Origin: Spirochaetae bacterium HGW-Spirochaetae-9 | Lineage (GTDB): Bacteria; Spirochaetota; Spirochaetia; Treponematales; Rectinemataceae | Assembly: GCA_002839205.1 (NCBI GenBank) | Contig: PGXP01000040.1 | Location: 1 to 9,826 of the forward strand | Reading direction: 5' to 3' | DNA length: 9,826 bases | In this document: one piece after another, positions 7,054 through 9,826 of the stretch | Position numbering within the stretch: the first letter of the stretch is position 1 | Layout of the letters: every line of letters begins with the position of its first letter | The notes under the pieces: generated by a model | Databases searched by the model: none | The model's input: the letters and a program-made list of their open reading frames with translations, nothing else | What the model was told of the DNA's origin: nothing | Translations under genes and position numbers: made by a program

Positions 7054-8955
7054 ATGTCATTGATTGCGATTGTCGAACATGATGCCCTCATTGCACTCGA
7101 TATCGCGAAGACGCTGAAACGAGCCGGATACGAAATAGTTGGTCCTTTCGGCACGGGGCAGGAATATATCGACTCACTTGCCCTTGATAAAAGCCTTGAT
7201 CTCGTCCTGGTCGATAGTGCACTGGAAGGTCCTGTCACGGGAAAGTCTACAGCTTTCGCCTCGAAGATAACCGGCGGCATTCCCTCCGTCTTCATAACTG
7301 CCCTCTTGGATTCGAAGGATTTGTTCGATGCCAAAAGCGCCGAACCTCTGGGCATTCTTGTAAAGCCTTTTTCCGAGAGCGAATTGCTTGGTACCGTCGA
7401 AATCGCCCTATTTCGTGCCGGTATGGAAAAACGCCTTTTATACAGCGAAAAGCGCTACAGGGAACTTTTTGACCTCAGTTTGTCCCCACGCTGCATCGCT
7501 CGCATCGACGGTACCATCATTGAAGCCAACACGGCGTTTCGCCGAAACTTTCTGATTTCTGAAAACCTGCCTTCCCTGCCTTCGCTCTTCGAAAAACAGT
7601 CAGCCTATAATAGCGTCAGAACGTCTATTCTTGCCGGAAAGAGCGTTCTTGGCCAGGAATTCGAAATGGTCGCAGCCAAGGGCGTGAAGCTGGACATCAT
7701 CGCTGCGTTTTCCCCTTTCAATGATGCCGTCTCGGGACAGCCCCTCATCTCGGCGGAGTTCTTCGATCTCACCGAGGCTCGAAAACTGCGGGATGAGCTG
7801 CAGCAAGCCCAGAAAATGGATGCGATGGGGAGGCTGGCCGGTGGCATCGCCCATGATTTCAACAATATCTTGACGGCAATTATTGGCCATTCCGAAATGT
7901 TGAAGCTGGATACGGATCCCACTTCCCCGAGCTATGAGGATATCGAGGGTATTTCCAGGACAGCCGGAAGGGCAGTCCATCTCACCCGGCAGCTTCTTGG
8001 TTTTTCGCGCAAACAAGCCTATTCCCCAAAAGCTCTCGGTTTGTCCTATATCGTCCGCGACAGCGCCAGCATCCTGCGAAAGTTGGCTGGAGAGCAGATA
8101 GCCTTGTCGCTCATGCTTCCTGAGGCTGATCCTGTTTCTCTCGTCGATCCTGTACAGATTGAGCAAGCCCTCATCAATCTGGTGGTCAATGCGCGTGACG
8201 CTGTTGCAGGGAAACCGGACGCGCGTATCGACATTGTCGTGGAAGAAAAATCGATCGGAAAGCCGCTTAAGGTTGGAGCCTCACTGCTCAGTCCCGGGAC
8301 CTATGCCACGATAGAAGTGAGGGATAACGGCATCGGCATTCCTTCCTCTTTGACACAGAAGATTTTTGAGCCTTTTTTTACGACGAAGGAGTCGGGCAAA
8401 GGCACCGGTCTGGGGCTTGCCATCGTTTCAACCATAGCCATGCAGTCACGGGGCGCCATAGGGCTCAGAAGCGAAGCGGGGAAGGGGAGCGCCTTCACGC
8501 TCTGGTTTCCCCGGGTGGAGGGCAAGGTTGGTGAGGATGAAACCACAAGCCCGCTTACAGCCAATACTGTCGACTCGGGGGCGGCAAACCTGGATATCAC
8601 CTTGGACGGCAACCCAACCATACTTCTGGTGGATGACGATGAGGCGCTGCTGGAGTTCCTGTCCTATGTTCTTTTCAAGGCGGGAGCTGCGGTGATCGCG
8701 ACACGCAACGCTGGCGAAGCCCTCCTTCAGGCAGAAAAAAACCACTGTGATATTCTCCTGATCGATATTCATCTGCCTGGACTGGATGGCTTGGAACTCT
8801 ATGCCAGGCTTTCTGCCCGGGAAAAGCGGAAATCGGTGTTCATTTCGGGTAGATTGGAAGCAAATCTGAAAATCCCTGATGGCAAGCAGGTGCTTGAAAA
8901 GCCCTTCACGCCGCGGGAACTCATCTCTGCTATCCAGGCGGAATTGTCATCATGA
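7054..8955 (+). CDS. Hybrid sensor histidine kinase, REC-PAS-HisKA-HATPase-REC
   Basis: A soluble 633-residue signalling kinase with no membrane segment, so it probably senses a cytoplasmic signal or receives phosphate from another kinase. Domains in order: an N-terminal receiver (1-122; likely phosphoacceptor D54, conserved K104); a PAS-like domain (about 131-240); a HisKA dimerisation helix with phosphorylated H267 in GGIAHDFNN; a HATPase with N box around N375-D382, G1 box DNGIGIP (424-430), FEPFFTTK and G2 box GTGLGLA (450-456); an acidic linker; and a C-terminal receiver (521-633; D527-D529, phosphoacceptor D571, K616). In the first receiver the usual acidic pair reads E8-H9, so metal binding may differ. 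No cognate regulator is adjacent. It follows the protease gene by 49 bases; whether it has its own promoter is unclear. Its stop overlaps the convergent ABC gene. Input and output are unknown. Confidence 0.93.
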   Translation: MSLIAIVEHDALIALDIAKTLKRAGYEIVGPFGTGQEYIDSLALDKSLDLVLVDSALEGPVTGKSTAFASKITGGIPSVFITALLDSKDLFDAKSAEPLGILVKPFSESELLGTVEIALFRAGMEKRLLYSEKRYRELFDLSLSPRCIARIDGTIIEANTAFRRNFLISENLPSLPSLFEKQSAYNSVRTSILAGKSVLGQEFEMVAAKGVKLDIIAAFSPFNDAVSGQPLISAEFFDLTEARKLRDELQQAQKMDAMGRLAGGIAHDFNNILTAIIGHSEMLKLDTDPTSPSYEDIEGISRTAGRAVHLTRQLLGFSRKQAYSPKALGLSYIVRDSASILRKLAGEQIALSLMLPEADPVSLVDPVQIEQALINLVVNARDAVAGKPDARIDIVVEEKSIGKPLKVGASLLSPGTYATIEVRDNGIGIPSSLTQKIFEPFFTTKESGKGTGLGLAIVSTIAMQSRGAIGLRSEAGKGSAFTLWFPRVEGKVGEDETTSPLTANTVDSGAANLDITLDGNPTILLVDDDEALLEFLSYVLFKAGAAVIATRNAGEALLQAEKNHCDILLIDIHLPGLDGLELYARLSAREKRKSVFISGRLEANLKIPDGKQVLEKPFTPRELISAIQAELSS

Positions 8956-9660
8956 AAGGATGAGGCTGTAGAGGCGCTCCTCCATTTCGATGAGCTGCCG
9001 CGATCCGTAACGACGATGTTCCCTTGGGATGTCTATCGAAAGCTTGTCTAGCAGGGTTGCCGGTCTTGAGGATAGAACAAGAATCTCATCGGCCAGGTAA
9101 AGGGCGTCCTGTATGTCGTGCGTCACCATAATCGCCGTTCGACGTTCTTCGCGCCAAAGCAGGGAAAAAAGATCCATGATTTCGATACGCAACTTGAGAT
9201 CGACGGCGGAAAAGGCCTCATCGAGAAGAAGCACCTCTGAAGGATAGGCAAAGGCCCGCGCCAGGGAAAGGCGCCGCTTCATGCCTCCCGAGAGCTCAGG
9301 CGGCTTGGCATCCGCAAAGCCGCCAAGTCCGGCCTCGCCGAGGAACCGTCTGGCCCTTTCATCGTGATGGGCTTCTGCAATACCTGAAAGCGCATAGCTG
9401 ATGTTGTCCATCGCGGAAAGCCACGGTAAAAGCCTGGGCTCCTGGAATGAATAGGAGAAGCTCGCCTGACTAAAGTATCCCAGGGAGCCGGCGTCGGCAA
9501 GAATTATACCTGCAATAATGTTGAGGAGTGTCGTCTTCCCACAGCCTGAAGGTCCCACGAGGGCTGTTACCGAAGCAGCCTTGAAGCTCGCATCGATACC
9601 ATCGATCACATCGAGGCTGCCAAAACTTTTTTTAATCCCTTGTATCTCGTATACCTTCAT
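8950..9660 (-). CDS. ABC transporter ATP-binding protein, NitT/TauT (nitrate/sulfonate/taurine) family
   Basis: The cytoplasmic ATPase of an importer, 236 residues, full family length. Visible motifs are Walker A GPSGCGKT (36-43), the Q loop in SFQEPRLLPW (Q73), signature LSGGM (123-127), Walker B LLLDEAFSAVD (144-154) and the H loop in VTHDIQDAL (H181). The FQEP-LLPW Q-loop context and LSGGM are typical of the NitT/TauT subfamily (SsuB, TauB, NrtD, ThiZ-like), whose substrates include sulfonates, nitrate, cyanate and pyrimidine precursors; the substrate cannot be told here. The stretch from the Walker A Lys to Q73 is 31 residues, about six shorter than in E. coli TauB as I recall it. The start ATG follows a G-rich ribosome site and shares ATGA with the permease stop, implying translational coupling. 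Its 3' end overlaps the kinase gene by 6 bases. Confidence 0.92.
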   Translation of the reverse strand: MKVYEIQGIKKSFGSLDVIDGIDASFKAASVTALVGPSGCGKTTLLNIIAGIILADAGSLGYFSQASFSYSFQEPRLLPWLSAMDNISYALSGIAEAHHDERARRFLGEAGLGGFADAKPPELSGGMKRRLSLARAFAYPSEVLLLDEAFSAVDLKLRIEIMDLFSLLWREERRTAIMVTHDIQDALYLADEILVLSSRPATLLDKLSIDIPREHRRYGSRQLIEMEERLYSLILS

Positions 9661-9826
9661 TCGGCACCCCCCACCCTGAAAGCGCCGAAACGCCTTACAG
9701 CCATTCCGAGGAAGTATTCGCTTGCCCCGCAGAGGAATACGGTCGCAACAGCCCAGGCCAGTACCGCTGACGTTTCAAGTGAGAGGCGGGCATCCTGAAG
9801 GCCGGTACCCAGGGCAAAAGCGGGCT
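9657..9826 (-). CDS. ABC transporter permease, C-terminal end (partial at right edge)
   Basis: Reading the minus strand from the right edge gives one open frame (first whole codon at 9824) ending in TGA at 9657-9659. The roughly 55 residues contain ETSAVLAWAVATVFLCGASEYFLG, a hydrophobic stretch that fits the last membrane helix of a binding-protein-dependent permease, then a basic tail (AVRRFGAFR). The other two minus frames hit stop codons. The stop shares ATGA with the start of the ATPase gene, the usual arrangement for NitT/TauT-type permease-ATPase pairs, and that context is the main reason for the call. The rest of the permease, and probably a substrate-binding protein, lie beyond the window. 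It is too short to infer a substrate. Confidence 0.78.
   Translation of the reverse strand, partial: PAFALGTGLQDARLSLETSAVLAWAVATVFLCGASEYFLGMAVRRFGAFRVGGAE

Overview
The window reads as ordinary, densely packed bacterial chromosome with a GC content in the mid-50s percent by eye. Gene content and order point to a spirochaete of the Treponema/Spirochaetales type. The run ispE, spoVG, tRNA-Gln, rplY (Ctc type), tilS, ftsH resembles the conserved spirochaete block known from Borrelia (spoVG, ctc, pth, tilS, ftsH). The SpoVG, the long L25/Ctc protein with an Ala/Pro/Glu tail, and the loose lipobox on the protease all fit. The placement is inferred from memory of gene order and protein character, not from a search.

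Layout. (1) Positions 1-1740, plus strand: the 3' part of ispE, spoVG, a tRNA-Gln(UUG) gene and rplY, ending at a very strong intrinsic terminator (13-bp stem, ACAC loop, nine T). (2) Positions 1788-7004, plus strand: tilS, ftsH and an HtrA/DegP-like lipoprotein serine protease, with gaps of 6 and 27 bases, so probably one transcript. (3) Positions 7054-8955, plus strand: a single large hybrid sensor kinase (REC-PAS-HisKA-HATPase-REC). (4) Positions 8950-9826, minus strand: an ATPase of the NitT/TauT ABC family and the C-terminal end of its permease, coupled by an ATGA overlap. The ATPase gene converges on the kinase gene and overlaps it by six bases.

How the genes work together. The first block is housekeeping: isoprenoid precursor synthesis, a nucleic-acid-binding regulator, glutamine tRNA and a 5S-rRNA-binding ribosomal protein. 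The second joins tRNA-Ile lysidine modification with two envelope proteases, FtsH facing the cytoplasm and an HtrA-like lipoprotein expected outside the inner membrane, which suggests a small envelope quality-control unit. The kinase has no separate response regulator in view. The ABC genes are the downstream part of a solute importer whose binding protein and permease N-terminus lie beyond the right edge.

No mobile element, CRISPR array, phage gene or toxin-antitoxin pair is visible, and no stretch over 300 bases lacks a gene. I do not see a convincing new system here. The points most worth a second look are the absence of pth at its usual place, the lipoprotein HtrA with an unassigned helical N-terminal domain next to ftsH, the altered acidic pocket of the kinase's first receiver domain, and the overlapping convergent 3' ends.
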